Below, piece after piece: positions 9,908 through 17,839 of a stretch of 64,000 nt of DNA. The position numbers and the translations under genes were made by a program. The stretch is from positions 124,001 through 188,000 of the forward strand of contig JAEUUF010000015.1 in the NCBI GenBank assembly GCA_016787645.1. The letters are read 5' to 3'. The notes under the pieces are model-generated. The model was not told the origin of the DNA, searched no databases, and worked only from the letters and a program-made list of their open reading frames with translations. The number at the start of each line of letters is the position of its first letter. Position 1 is the first letter of the stretch. The DNA is from Cyclobacteriaceae bacterium. GTDB taxonomy: Bacteria; Bacteroidota; Bacteroidia; Cytophagales; Cyclobacteriaceae.

Positions 9908-10405
9908 ATGGCGCTGCTCGAGAAACATCTTTACGTCAAGAAATCAAGCCTGCCAGGGGCTGGCAAAGGCCTTTATACCAAAGTGCCGATCAAGAAAGGA
10001 ACCCGGATCGTCGAATACAAAGGAGAAATTCTCACCTGGAAGGAAGTAGAGAAAATGCCGGACTACCGTAACGGCTACGTTTTCTATTTCAATCTGAAGT
10101 ATGTCATCGATGCCTGGAAGACAAAGAAGTCGGTCGCCCATTTTGCCAACGATGCGATGGGAATCATCCGGGTGCCCGGGGTGAAGAATAATTCAGAGTA
10201 CGATACCGAGGGAAAACGTTGCTACATTGTCGCTACCCGGGACATCCCGGCCCGGTCCGAAATCCTCGTCTCCTATGGGGCGGAATACTGGCGGGCGATA
10301 CGGTCCAACATTCGCGAAGAACAAAAGAAGCAGGAGAAGGCAGGTAAATCCGGCAAGCAAATCAACCTGCCTCACCAAAGCATGGTGCGCAAGAAGGCGG
10401 CCTAG
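9908..10405 (+). CDS. SET-domain protein (putative protein-lysine methyltransferase)
   Basis: 165 residues, nearly all SET domain. Seen: the SAM-binding GAGKGLY near residue 20, a FANDA segment at the position of the usual N-H pseudoknot motif, and the C-terminal catalytic EILVSYGAEYW. No pre-SET or post-SET cysteines and no signal peptide, so it is a small cytoplasmic enzyme. The substrate is unknown; bacterial stand-alone SET proteins modify chromatin-like proteins, ribosomal proteins or nothing known. Neighbours do not help: leuA upstream, a convergent lipoprotein downstream. The two stop codons share a CTAG so the genes overlap by 4 bases tail to tail. The C-terminal 25 residues are Lys/Gln-rich. 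Confidence 0.8.
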   Translation: MALLEKHLYVKKSSLPGAGKGLYTKVPIKKGTRIVEYKGEILTWKEVEKMPDYRNGYVFYFNLKYVIDAWKTKKSVAHFANDAMGIIRVPGVKNNSEYDTEGKRCYIVATRDIPARSEILVSYGAEYWRAIRSNIREEQKKQEKAGKSGKQINLPHQSMVRKKAA

Positions 10406-10842
10406 TTGGATCCCTTCTCGGAAGCGATGATTCCAAGCATAGCCTCCCTGACTTTGCGGATTTTTTCCATTTCTGATTCCAGGTATTCCCGTGCCTCCTC
10501 CTGGCCAACGCTGTCGGGTAGAGGGGAAAACTGGTGCATCCAATCCATCATCATATTGCCCACCGAGTCAAGATTGGCGATCCGCTTTTCCAGTTGCTGC
10601 CGCTCTTCGCTCGTCAGGGTGGGAGTGGATTGAATCTGATCCTGCAGTTTCTTCTTTAGGGAGTAGATATCCTCCATCTTAGGCATTACCTCATCATGGA
10701 TGTCCATCACCTGGTCGTACAGCACCTGGTTGGCGCTGACCGAATCGGCGTCCTCACTGCCACTGGCCTGGCCTTCCCGCGATGGGTTACTGCAATTGAT
10801 CAGTATCAGTAAGACGAAGAAAGTGAAGAGGGTAGCTTTCAT
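10402..10842 (-). CDS. Small putative lipoprotein with coiled coil, unknown function
   Basis: The frame opens at 10863 but the ATG at 10842 gives a clean lipoprotein signal: MKATLFTFF, a hydrophobic stretch and a lipobox ILINC with Cys17. The 146-residue product continues with a Ser/Gly-rich linker and then an acidic/basic alternating helix-rich region (about residues 40-146), predicted by eye as coiled coil. I do not recognise a family. Convergent with the SET gene and divergent from the pheA leader, so it probably forms a single-gene transcript. Confidence 0.7.
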   Translation of the reverse strand: MKATLFTFFVLLILINCSNPSREGQASGSEDADSVSANQVLYDQVMDIHDEVMPKMEDIYSLKKKLQDQIQSTPTLTSEERQQLEKRIANLDSVGNMMMDWMHQFSPLPDSVGQEEAREYLESEMEKIRKVREAMLGIIASEKGSN

Positions 10843-10976
10843 GGTTGGGTGATTTGAGCGCAAAGTAATGCACGTTCGTAGCTAACGGTAGTTAGTGTGC
10901 CCAGAATTTTCTTAAAAAAATCCGATTGTCAGGATTTCCTGTTGGAGAACCGGAGTTTTTACCGTTTCTTGCTCCT

Positions 10977-11057
10977 GTGAACGCGAAACGATTTTATTTC
11001 TATAGCTATTTTTTTCAGGCCCCGGAGGGACTTGATGGAATAGTGCATCGTTCGTAA
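10977..11057 (+). CDS. Phe/Tyr-rich leader peptide of the pheA operon
   Basis: Twenty-six codons from a GTG at 10977 to TAA at 11055-11057. After MNAKR come F-Y-F-Y-S-Y-F-F (codons 6-13, bases 10992-11015): seven aromatic codons out of eight. This is what a ribosome-stalling leader peptide for an aromatic amino acid operon should look like, and it sits 60 bases before pheA with a terminator in between. The frame stays open upstream, so a TTG at 10926 is an alternative start. Too short for standard gene callers. No Shine-Dalgarno, as is usual in this phylum. Function is inferred from composition and position. Confidence 0.75.
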   Translation: MNAKRFYFYSYFFQAPEGLDGIVHRS

Positions 11058-11090
11058 CCGTCACGCAAAAGCACACCAGAGAGTCCCGCC
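11024..11090 (+). promoter_or_regulatory. Antiterminator pairing of the pheA attenuator
   Basis: GGAGGGACTT (11024-11033), immediately behind the aromatic codons of the leader, can pair with GAGTCCCGCC (11081-11090): nine pairs including one G-U, with a single A-G mismatch. The GGGACTT in it is identical to the 3' arm of the terminator (11097-11103), so the two compete for the same AGTCCC. A ribosome stalled on the Phe/Tyr codons would leave this segment free and prevent the terminator. Confidence 0.65.
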
Positions 11091-11112
11091 AGAAGCGGGA
11101 CTTTTTGTTTTA
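11082..11112 (+). terminator. Intrinsic terminator (attenuator) in the pheA leader
   Basis: Perfect 8-bp stem AGTCCCGC (11082-11089) / GCGGGACT (11095-11102), loop CAGAA, followed by TTTTGTTTT. It ends 5 bases before the pheA ATG, so it can only make sense as a conditional terminator. Confidence 0.85.
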
Positions 11113-11117
11113 GAGCC

Positions 11118-11996
11118 ATGAAACAGAAAACAAAAAATCGACCGGCCACCCGCCGGGTCACAACGAGCAAGAAACCCAGGGTAGCCATCCAGGGCATAGC
11201 CACCAGCTTCCATGAAGTGGCCGCCTTCACCCATTTCGGAGGAACAGTGGATACGGTCGAATGCCTGACCTTCCACCGCCTTTGTGAAGTGATCGACAAG
11301 GGACAAGCGGACTACGGCGTGATGGCGATCGAGAACTCGATTGCCGGAAGTATTCTTCCCAACTATTTCCTGCTTCAGCAGTATCACTTTTCCATCGTGG
11401 GCGAGTTGTACCTTCCCATTCACCTCCACCTGGCCGCCTTACCCGGCGTGAAGCTCAAGGATATTCGTACGGTCGAGTCCCACCCGATGGCCATCCGGCA
11501 ATGCACGGAGTTTCTGCAACAGCTTCCCAACGTGATGGTAAGGGAAAGTGAGGATACTGCGCTGTCAGCGAAGACGATCCGCGACCGGCAACTCACCGAT
11601 GTCGCAGCTATCGCCAACAGCCAGGCCGCGGAAAAATTTGGTCTCCAGATCCTCGAACGCCGTATTGAGACGAACCGCAAAAACTTCACGCGCTTCCTGG
11701 TGCTTACCAAATCCAAAGCACCGGTGGCAGGCAGCAACAAGGCCTCACTTTCGTTTGAAGTGGCCAATGAAGTAGGAAGCCTTGCCGATGTCCTCGTGGT
11801 ATTCCGTGACTTTGCCATCAACCTGACGAAGATCCAATCCATACCGATTATCGGAAGACCTAGCGAATACACGATTCATGTCGATGTGGAATGGAGTCGG
11901 CGTGACCGCTATGATGAAGCGATGCGAAAAATTCTGCGGGAAACCCGGAACCTGAGTGTATTGGGTGAATACAAAAAAGCAACCATAAAGTTTTGA
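11118..11996 (+). CDS. pheA: Prephenate dehydratase
   Basis: Converts prephenate to phenylpyruvate. 292 residues with an N-terminal periplasmic-binding-protein-like catalytic domain (about 20-195) containing ENSIAGS (residues 72-78) and the catalytic TRF motif (191-193), and a C-terminal ACT domain (about 207-285) with VGSLADVL and GRPSEY at the phenylalanine-binding positions. No fused chorismate mutase; that activity sits at the end of the operon. It lies directly behind an attenuator, so transcription probably responds to charged tRNA-Phe/Tyr, and the ACT domain suggests feedback by phenylalanine as well. Confidence 0.95.
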   Translation: MKQKTKNRPATRRVTTSKKPRVAIQGIATSFHEVAAFTHFGGTVDTVECLTFHRLCEVIDKGQADYGVMAIENSIAGSILPNYFLLQQYHFSIVGELYLPIHLHLAALPGVKLKDIRTVESHPMAIRQCTEFLQQLPNVMVRESEDTALSAKTIRDRQLTDVAAIANSQAAEKFGLQILERRIETNRKNFTRFLVLTKSKAPVAGSNKASLSFEVANEVGSLADVLVVFRDFAINLTKIQSIPIIGRPSEYTIHVDVEWSRRDRYDEAMRKILRETRNLSVLGEYKKATIKF

Positions 11997-11997
11997 T

Positions 11998-13203
11998 ATG
12001 ATCCAAACTGCAAAACGAATTGAGCGCGTCGAGGAATACTACTTCAGTCGAAAACTGGCGGAAGTGCGTCGCCTCGACCGACCGGAACTTCCGGTAATTA
12101 ACCTGGGCATTGGAAGCCCGGACCTGGCACCTTCCGCTGAAACGATACGCACGCTGAACGAGTCGGCACGTGTCGAACATCACCATGGCTACCAGAGCTA
12201 TAAAGGAATCGCTCCGCTGCGCAAAGCCATTGCCAAGTGGTACGAATCTGTCTACCGGGTAGCGCTTGAACCGGAAAGTGAGGTACTCCCACTTATGGGT
12301 TCCAAGGAAGGGATATTCCATATCACGATGGCCTTCGTCAATGAAGGAGACGAGGTCCTGATACCGGATCCCGGTTACCCCACATATGCATCAGCCACGC
12401 GCCTGGTCGGTGGTGTTGTACGTACTTACGCCATGAAGGAATCCCTTCGCTGGGGTATCGACTTCGAGGAATTGAGCAGACAGGATTTATCAAAGGTTAA
12501 AATCATGTGGGTGAATTTTCCCCACATGCCCACCGGCCGTGTGGCCGAAGAGAGCGAAATGCAAGCACTCGTCGAACTGGCCCGGAAACATAAGTTCCTT
12601 CTTGTCAACGATAACCCATACAGCTTGATCCTGAATGACGAACCGTCAAGCCTCCTGTCTGTTCCAGGTGCCCAAGATATTGCGATGGAATTAAACTCAT
12701 TGAGCAAGTCGCATAACATGGCCGGATGGCGGATAGGATGGGCGGCCGGCCGGCGTGAATACATCGATGCGGTATTGAAAGTAAAGAGTAACCTCGACTC
12801 CGGCATGTTTCTCAGCCTGCAACATGCCGCCGTGGAAGCACTGAAGAGCGGGCCGGAATGGTTTGAACAGTTAAACGTGACTTACCGAAGCCGAAGCCGG
12901 GCAGCGAAGAGAATCCTTGATGAACTCGATTGCCAGTATTACGAAAAACAAAGCGGGCTCTTTTTGTGGGCTAAAGTGCCTTCGTCAGTAAACGACGTTG
13001 AAGCCTGGGTGGACGATATCTTATATGGCACCAGTGTTTTTGTGACACCGGGTACCGTGTTTGGCGAGGCGGGCCGACGTCACATCCGAATATCCCTCTG
13101 CGCACCGGAAGCTACCTTTGTGGAGGCACTGAAGCGCATACAGCAGTGGAAGGCAGGCGCTCCTGACCTGAACAAGCGTCAACCTAAAATGAACGCCGCA
13201 TGA
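11998..13203 (+). CDS. Class I/II PLP aminotransferase, probably aromatic
   Basis: 401 residues, fold-type I aminotransferase (AspC/DapL-like). NLGIGSPD near residue 38, VNFPHMPTGR, the PLP-binding Lys237 in SLSKSHNMAGWR and a C-terminal HIRISLC are present. It starts one base after pheA and overlaps tyrA by 4, so it is an integral member of the aromatic operon. That position suggests that it transaminates phenylpyruvate and 4-hydroxyphenylpyruvate (or prephenate) with glutamate; sequence alone would also permit aspartate or diaminopimelate specificity. Confidence 0.87.
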   Translation: MIQTAKRIERVEEYYFSRKLAEVRRLDRPELPVINLGIGSPDLAPSAETIRTLNESARVEHHHGYQSYKGIAPLRKAIAKWYESVYRVALEPESEVLPLMGSKEGIFHITMAFVNEGDEVLIPDPGYPTYASATRLVGGVVRTYAMKESLRWGIDFEELSRQDLSKVKIMWVNFPHMPTGRVAEESEMQALVELARKHKFLLVNDNPYSLILNDEPSSLLSVPGAQDIAMELNSLSKSHNMAGWRIGWAAGRREYIDAVLKVKSNLDSGMFLSLQHAAVEALKSGPEWFEQLNVTYRSRSRAAKRILDELDCQYYEKQSGLFLWAKVPSSVNDVEAWVDDILYGTSVFVTPGTVFGEAGRRHIRISLCAPEATFVEALKRIQQWKAGAPDLNKRQPKMNAA

Positions 13204-14123
13204 ATGCCTGCATCATCGGACTGGGTTTGATCGGGGGATCGATCGGTTTGGAACTGAAAGGGAAGCCTGGCTTTGGAGTTCGTATTGGAGTAGATCGCAA
13301 TCAAGAAAGTGCGGCCAGCGCTCTCTCACTTGGTCTTATTGATCGGATCGAGGAGGAAGGCGTTGCCCTGAGTGCGGCCGATGTGGTGCTCCTGGCCATT
13401 CCCGTCAATGCCATTAAAGCACTGTTGCCACAAATCCTTGATGTGATCAAGCCAGGAGCAGTTGTCATTGATTTAGGCTCAACCAAGTCCTCAATTTGCA
13501 AAGCCGTTGAAGGGCATGTCCATCGAGGACAATATGTGGCGGCGCACCCCCTGGCAGGAACCGAAAATTCAGGCCCTTCCGCGGCGATTACCGGGCTTTT
13601 TCGTGGTAAAATGAATATTGTCTGTGAACGGGAGAAATCGGACCCAGCTGCGCTGACCACGGCAGAAAACCTATTCTCCCTGCTGGGATTGAAGACTATC
13701 TTTATGGACCCAGAGGATCATGACAAGCATGTGGCCTACGTTTCCCACTTGTCTCATGTAAGTTCATTCTTGCTGAGCCAGACAGTGCTCGACATGGAAA
13801 AAGATGAAAAGCACATCTTTAACCTGGCGGGCAGCGGATTCGCCTCCACCGTTCGGCTGGCCAAGAGTTCGCCGGACATGTGGACCCCGATTGTAGAGCA
13901 GAACGCTGAATTCCTGGGGCAGGCATTAACAGAGTACATCATGCACCTTCAGCGTTTTCAATATCACCTGATGAAACGGGATACGAAGGCGATCCGGGCG
14001 GTGCTGGAGGAAGCCAACAAAATTCGACGGGTACTTGATGCGAAGGTTAATGACCCCATGGAACAGAAAGAACTGAAAGTTGTTATAGAAACAAGCCGGC
14101 AGGGCAACGGAGCTGCCCGATAA
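13200..14123 (+). CDS. tyrA: Prephenate dehydrogenase
   Basis: NAD(P)-dependent oxidation of prephenate (or arogenate) on the tyrosine branch. 307 residues: N-terminal Rossmann domain with GLGLIGGS (residues 7-14) and the catalytic-region His116 in AHPLAGTENSG, then the helical dimerisation domain with HVAYVSHLSHV. There is no C-terminal ACT domain and no fused chorismate mutase. Coupled to the aminotransferase by a 4-base overlap. Confidence 0.94.
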   Translation: MNACIIGLGLIGGSIGLELKGKPGFGVRIGVDRNQESAASALSLGLIDRIEEEGVALSAADVVLLAIPVNAIKALLPQILDVIKPGAVVIDLGSTKSSICKAVEGHVHRGQYVAAHPLAGTENSGPSAAITGLFRGKMNIVCEREKSDPAALTTAENLFSLLGLKTIFMDPEDHDKHVAYVSHLSHVSSFLLSQTVLDMEKDEKHIFNLAGSGFASTVRLAKSSPDMWTPIVEQNAEFLGQALTEYIMHLQRFQYHLMKRDTKAIRAVLEEANKIRRVLDAKVNDPMEQKELKVVIETSRQGNGAAR

Positions 14124-14128
14124 ACAAG

Positions 14129-15229
14129 ATGAATATGAATTTATCATTTGACACGATATCAGGAGCGTTCGGAAAACAACGCCCGTTTATCATCAGTGGG
14201 CCATGTAGTGCAGAAACCGAAGACCAAATGCTGACGACTGCCCGACTGCTGGCGGCCACCGGGAAGGTACATGCTTTGCGCGCCGGTATCTGGAAACCAC
14301 GGACCCGGCCAGGCCAATTCGAAGGAGCAGGCTTGGAGGGATTGAAATGGCTGGCGCAAGCAGGAAAGGAAACCGGGCTCCCCATCACCACTGAAGTGGC
14401 CAATGCGTCGCATGTCGAGGCTTGCCTCAAAGTAGGAGTTGATATTCTCTGGGTGGGCGCCCGAACTACCGTCAATCCATTTTCGGTACAGGAAATCGCC
14501 GACGCCTTGCGTGGTGTGGATATCCCGGTGATGGTTAAGAATCCCGTCAACCCCGACCTCGAATTGTGGATTGGCGCACTCGAGCGGATCGAGCGTGCCG
14601 GGATTAAGCGAATGGCAGCCATTCATCGCGGCTTCTCCTCGTTTGATAAGGGGCCGTTTCGGAATGCACCGATGTGGGACCTGGCTATTGAATTGAAGAC
14701 CCGGCTGCCGGAGTTGGAAATGTTTTGTGATCCAAGTCACATCTCCGGAAACCGGGAACTCATTGCCATGGTATCCCAGAAGGCGCTTGACCTTGATATG
14801 GCTGGCCTCATGATTGAAAGTCACCTTAACCCGGATGCGGCATGGAGTGATGCCAAGCAGCAGGTGACCCCAGCCTCCCTGTCCTCCTTGCTCGATGGCC
14901 TGGTGGTTCGTACGGTGACTTCCAATGACAAAACCTTTAAGGATACGCTGGGTCTTCTCCGGGAACAGATCGACCAGATCGACGATGAAATCATGCAAAA
15001 GATGGCCAACCGGATGAAGGTCTCCAGACAGATTGGACAGTATAAAAAGGACAACAACGTAACGATCCTCCAGGTCGGCCGATGGGAGGAGATCATCAAC
15101 ACCCGCGTTGCCCTGGGAAAGGCCATGGGGCTTGATGAGGGATTTACCCGCGACCTGCTTCGCCTGGTCCACCATGAATCCATCCAGGTGCAGACAAAAG
15201 TGATGAATGGCGCGACAGTGAAGGTTTAG
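14129..15229 (+). CDS. Bifunctional DAHP synthase / chorismate mutase (C-terminal AroQ)
   Basis: Catalyses both entry into the shikimate pathway and the chorismate to prephenate step. Residues about 1-260 are a type I-beta DAHP synthase (ISGPCSAETEDQ, GIWKPRTRPGQFEGAG, CDPSHISGN); residues about 272-355 are an AroQ helical chorismate mutase (LREQIDQIDDEIMQKMANRM, then a conserved Arg/Lys pattern). The mutase is C-terminal, the reverse of the Bacillus arrangement, and matches the characterised Prevotella nigrescens type. It supplies the mutase missing from PheA and TyrA here, completing the operon. Start at the first of two close ATGs, 5 bases after tyrA. Confidence 0.93.
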   Translation: MNMNLSFDTISGAFGKQRPFIISGPCSAETEDQMLTTARLLAATGKVHALRAGIWKPRTRPGQFEGAGLEGLKWLAQAGKETGLPITTEVANASHVEACLKVGVDILWVGARTTVNPFSVQEIADALRGVDIPVMVKNPVNPDLELWIGALERIERAGIKRMAAIHRGFSSFDKGPFRNAPMWDLAIELKTRLPELEMFCDPSHISGNRELIAMVSQKALDLDMAGLMIESHLNPDAAWSDAKQQVTPASLSSLLDGLVVRTVTSNDKTFKDTLGLLREQIDQIDDEIMQKMANRMKVSRQIGQYKKDNNVTILQVGRWEEIINTRVALGKAMGLDEGFTRDLLRLVHHESIQVQTKVMNGATVKV

Positions 15230-15267
15230 CGGATATGATCGTCCTGCATTAATTTTGCCTAGTTTTG
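15225..15267 (+). promoter_or_regulatory. Candidate promoter(s) for the desaturase gene
   Basis: Two overlapping perfect TAnnTTTG boxes: TAATTTTG at 15250-15257 and TAGTTTTG at 15260-15267. A TTTA at 15225-15228, within the upstream stop codon region, lies 21 bases before the first box and could serve as -33. This separates the desaturase from the aromatic operon. Confidence 0.45.
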
Positions 15268-15286
15268 CCCCTTTATTAACCCAATT

Positions 15287-16315
15287 ATGTCAGCCACTGC
15301 CAGTTTTCGCTTTTCCACAACCCCAGAACCCCACCGCCTTCGCACCCGCGAAATCATGGTGAAACACCCCGAGGTGAGAGCACTGATTGGCAAGAACCCG
15401 ATGTCGATGGTAGCAATCCTTGGTTTGGTGGGAGGTATGGTGGCAGGTGCTTACTTGCTTAAGGACGCATCCTGGTGGGTGATTCTTCTGGCCGCATACT
15501 TTGGGGGGGCATTTGCCAATCATGCACTGTTCGTCATGATCCATGAGTGCACGCACCACCTGTTGTTCAAACGCAAATCTTGGAATCAAGCTGCGGCGAT
15601 TATCGCGAATCTACCGCACACGTTGCCCAGTGCGATTTCATTCGCCCGGTATCATATTAAGCACCATGCTTTCCAGGGAGTGCATGAACTTGACGCTGAT
15701 CTTCCTGATTACTGGGAGGCCAAACTCATTAACCATTCCTTTTTGGGCAAAGCGTTGTGGCTGCTTTTCTTCCCCATTTTCCAGGCCATCCGAACGGTAC
15801 GCCTGAAGGAGATCAAGCCGATTGACGGCTGGATCATTGCTAACCTGGTGATACAGGTTGCTTTTGATGTGGCCATCTGGATGCTGATCGGACCCAAAGC
15901 TTTCTTCTTCCTGCTGTTCAGTTTCTTTTTTTCGGTGGGACTTCATCCGCTCGGAGCCCGCTGGATCCAGGAACACTACCTCACCCTGGATGAAAAGCAG
16001 GAGACTTACAGTTACTATGGACCATTGAACACTGTAGCCTTCAATGTGGGTTATCACAACGAGCATCACGATTTTCCTTCCATCCCATGGAACAAGCTGC
16101 CTGACCTGAAGCGCAATGCTCCGGAGTATTATGATACACTTAAGGCACACACCTCATGGACAAAACTTTTTTTTCGATTCCTGTTTGACAAGAACATCTC
16201 ACTATACCTCCGCATACTTCGGCAAGAGCGGGGCAAGGTGGCGCTGACGGACGAATCGAAACCCGATACGGAACTGGTGATTGGCGAAGATCGCCCGACT
16301 CAAACACGATCATGA
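15287..16315 (+). CDS. Membrane fatty-acyl desaturase of the sphingolipid delta-4 desaturase (DES) type
   Basis: 342-residue di-iron membrane desaturase with hydrophobic segments around 40-82 and 155-220. Histidine boxes are H86-ECT-H90, H123-IK-HH127 and H257-NE-HH261. Beyond the generic boxes it matches eukaryotic dihydroceramide delta-4 desaturase closely: the N-terminal REIMVKHPEVRALI block (the Lipid_DES region), FANLP-like IANLPHTLP, SISF-like AISFARYH, GLHP, and ETYSYYGPLN...FNVGYHNEHHDFP. Sphingoid bases are made by many Bacteroidota, so a ceramide-, sulfonolipid- or capnine-type lipid is the likely substrate; that is inference. No acyltransferase or serine palmitoyltransferase gene is adjacent. 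Ends in a 4-base overlap with the next gene. Confidence 0.87.
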   Translation: MSATASFRFSTTPEPHRLRTREIMVKHPEVRALIGKNPMSMVAILGLVGGMVAGAYLLKDASWWVILLAAYFGGAFANHALFVMIHECTHHLLFKRKSWNQAAAIIANLPHTLPSAISFARYHIKHHAFQGVHELDADLPDYWEAKLINHSFLGKALWLLFFPIFQAIRTVRLKEIKPIDGWIIANLVIQVAFDVAIWMLIGPKAFFFLLFSFFFSVGLHPLGARWIQEHYLTLDEKQETYSYYGPLNTVAFNVGYHNEHHDFPSIPWNKLPDLKRNAPEYYDTLKAHTSWTKLFFRFLFDKNISLYLRILRQERGKVALTDESKPDTELVIGEDRPTQTRS

Positions 16316-16737
16316 GAATATTGCTCACGCTTTTCATTCTCAGCTGGGTAATCCCGGCCGCGGCCCAGTTGGACCAGGAAAAAACGGTGTTGTCGTTGTC
16401 CGCAAAGAAATTTGATTGGCTCATTCACAAGCAGGCTGATTCGCTGGATCGAGTCTTGGATGCCAGGGTACAATACGTGCATTCAAATGGATGGATCCAG
16501 AACAAGAAGGAAGTGCTGGAGGACCTGCGGAGCGGCAAGCTGGTTTATGAAAAGGTCACGGTCAAGGAAGCTACCGTACGGCTTTATGGAAAGACCGCCA
16601 TTGTGAATGGCTTGGGCACCTTTGAGGGGATCAATAATGGGACTGCTTTCCGGATGGACCTTCGTTATACGGAGGTGTACATACAGACCTCCGGCGGCTG
16701 GCTGCTGGCAAGCCGCCATTCCAACCGGATGCCTTGA
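16312..16737 (+). CDS. Exported SnoaL/NTF2-like (DUF4440-type) protein
   Basis: 141 residues with a signal peptide (MRILLTLFILS to AAAQ, about 19 residues) and one NTF2-like alpha+beta domain: an N-terminal helix pair, the YVHSNG strand typical of DUF4440, and a final WLLASRHSNR strand. Such domains bind small hydrophobic ligands or act as isomerases, but most are uncharacterised. It starts inside the stop codon of the desaturase gene (ATGA), so the two are co-translated and might act on the same lipid; this is only context. Confidence 0.8.
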   Translation: MRILLTLFILSWVIPAAAQLDQEKTVLSLSAKKFDWLIHKQADSLDRVLDARVQYVHSNGWIQNKKEVLEDLRSGKLVYEKVTVKEATVRLYGKTAIVNGLGTFEGINNGTAFRMDLRYTEVYIQTSGGWLLASRHSNRMP

Positions 16738-16827
16738 CCCGGCACGCGCCCGGATGTAAGATTTGAGCGAAAATTCAATATATTTATATAATGGCTCGCT
16801 CTAATATTGTACATAATTGTCTACCCC

Positions 16828-17712
16828 ATGAAGGCATATTTTTTAATCTTGGCCATGTTCAGTTACATCGGCACCCTCGTTGCACAGACTGACGGCGCGG
16901 AACCGGAAAACTTCATTGTTGTGATTGGCGCGTTTTCCTCCGAGGAAAATGCGACTCGGTTTGTAAAACAAGCCAAGAAATACAAAGTCTCACCGAAGGC
17001 CGAGCTAAACAAGATCAGGGGACTTTATTACGTCTATGTGCTGGAGTCAGGTGATAAGACTTCGGCTATGATCGAGGCCGAGCGTCTCCGCGAAGAAACG
17101 CCGATGAAAGATACGTGGGTGTATAATGGTCATCTCGGCGATGTCATCGTGCGCGTACCCGTAGTGGAAACACCGGCACCCCAGCCCGTCGTAGAAGAGG
17201 TCAAGGTGGTTGTGACCGAGCCGCCGCCCCCTCCGCCCGTTAAGACGGAAGAAGAGAAGATCAAAGAAGCGGTTGAGAGCAAGAAGACAACCCTGAAGAA
17301 AGGTGAGACAGAAACGTTAAATTTTATTTATTTCTATCGAGATGCTGCGGTGCTGAGGCCGGAATCAAAGTATGAAGTAGATCGGCTGGTTCGCTTGCTG
17401 AATGATCATCCAGAGGAGAAAATAAGAATCCATGGCCACACCAATGGCAATGACAAAGGCCGCATCATCCGGTTGCCAGCGGGTTCAAAAGATTTTTTCT
17501 CCCTTGAAAATACGGTCGAAGATTATGGCTCTGCCGTCAAGCTTTCTGAATTACGCGCCCAGGTAATCCACGACTACCTGTTAGCCAATGGCATTGCCGA
17601 CAAACGGATGTCCATCAAGGCATGGGGTGGAAAGAAGCCGCTGTACAAAGTGGATGATGAGCGCGCAGAGGCCAACGTCCGTGTTGAAATCGAAGTGCTT
17701 AACAAAGATTAA
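16828..17712 (+). CDS. Exported SPOR-like / OmpA C-terminal domain protein (paralog 1)
   Basis: The ATG at 16828 gives a good signal peptide (MKAYFLILAMFS...LVAQ); the frame opens at a TTG 21 bases earlier. 294 residues: a SPOR-like repeat (about 28-110, with VVIGAFSSEENATRF and YYVYVLESGD), a Pro/Val/Glu-rich linker, and an OmpA-type domain (about 175-294). In the OmpA domain the usual GHTD reads GHTN and about 27 extra residues separate it from LSELRA. The following gene has the same architecture, so the two form a tandem duplication. Probably periplasmic/outer-membrane and near peptidoglycan. A TAATATTG box at 16802-16809 is one mismatch from the promoter consensus. Confidence 0.85.
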   Translation: MKAYFLILAMFSYIGTLVAQTDGAEPENFIVVIGAFSSEENATRFVKQAKKYKVSPKAELNKIRGLYYVYVLESGDKTSAMIEAERLREETPMKDTWVYNGHLGDVIVRVPVVETPAPQPVVEEVKVVVTEPPPPPPVKTEEEKIKEAVESKKTTLKKGETETLNFIYFYRDAAVLRPESKYEVDRLVRLLNDHPEEKIRIHGHTNGNDKGRIIRLPAGSKDFFSLENTVEDYGSAVKLSELRAQVIHDYLLANGIADKRMSIKAWGGKKPLYKVDDERAEANVRVEIEVLNKD

Positions 17713-17839
17713 CATCCGTTAATCGGTTACCCTCCCCAAAGTTTGCTGATTCAGCATCTGCGGATCCCGGCAATAAACCCGGTTCTGCAGGTATGTAGGT
17801 ATTTTGCTATCTTCGAAGATTCGAATAACGCAACCCCTT

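Noticed and set aside
14159-15175. Long open frame (338 codons) antisense to the DAHP synthase/chorismate mutase gene
   Set aside because: The plus-strand gene has all its motifs; the antisense frame shows no recognisable family, and mirrors the codon pattern of the real gene.
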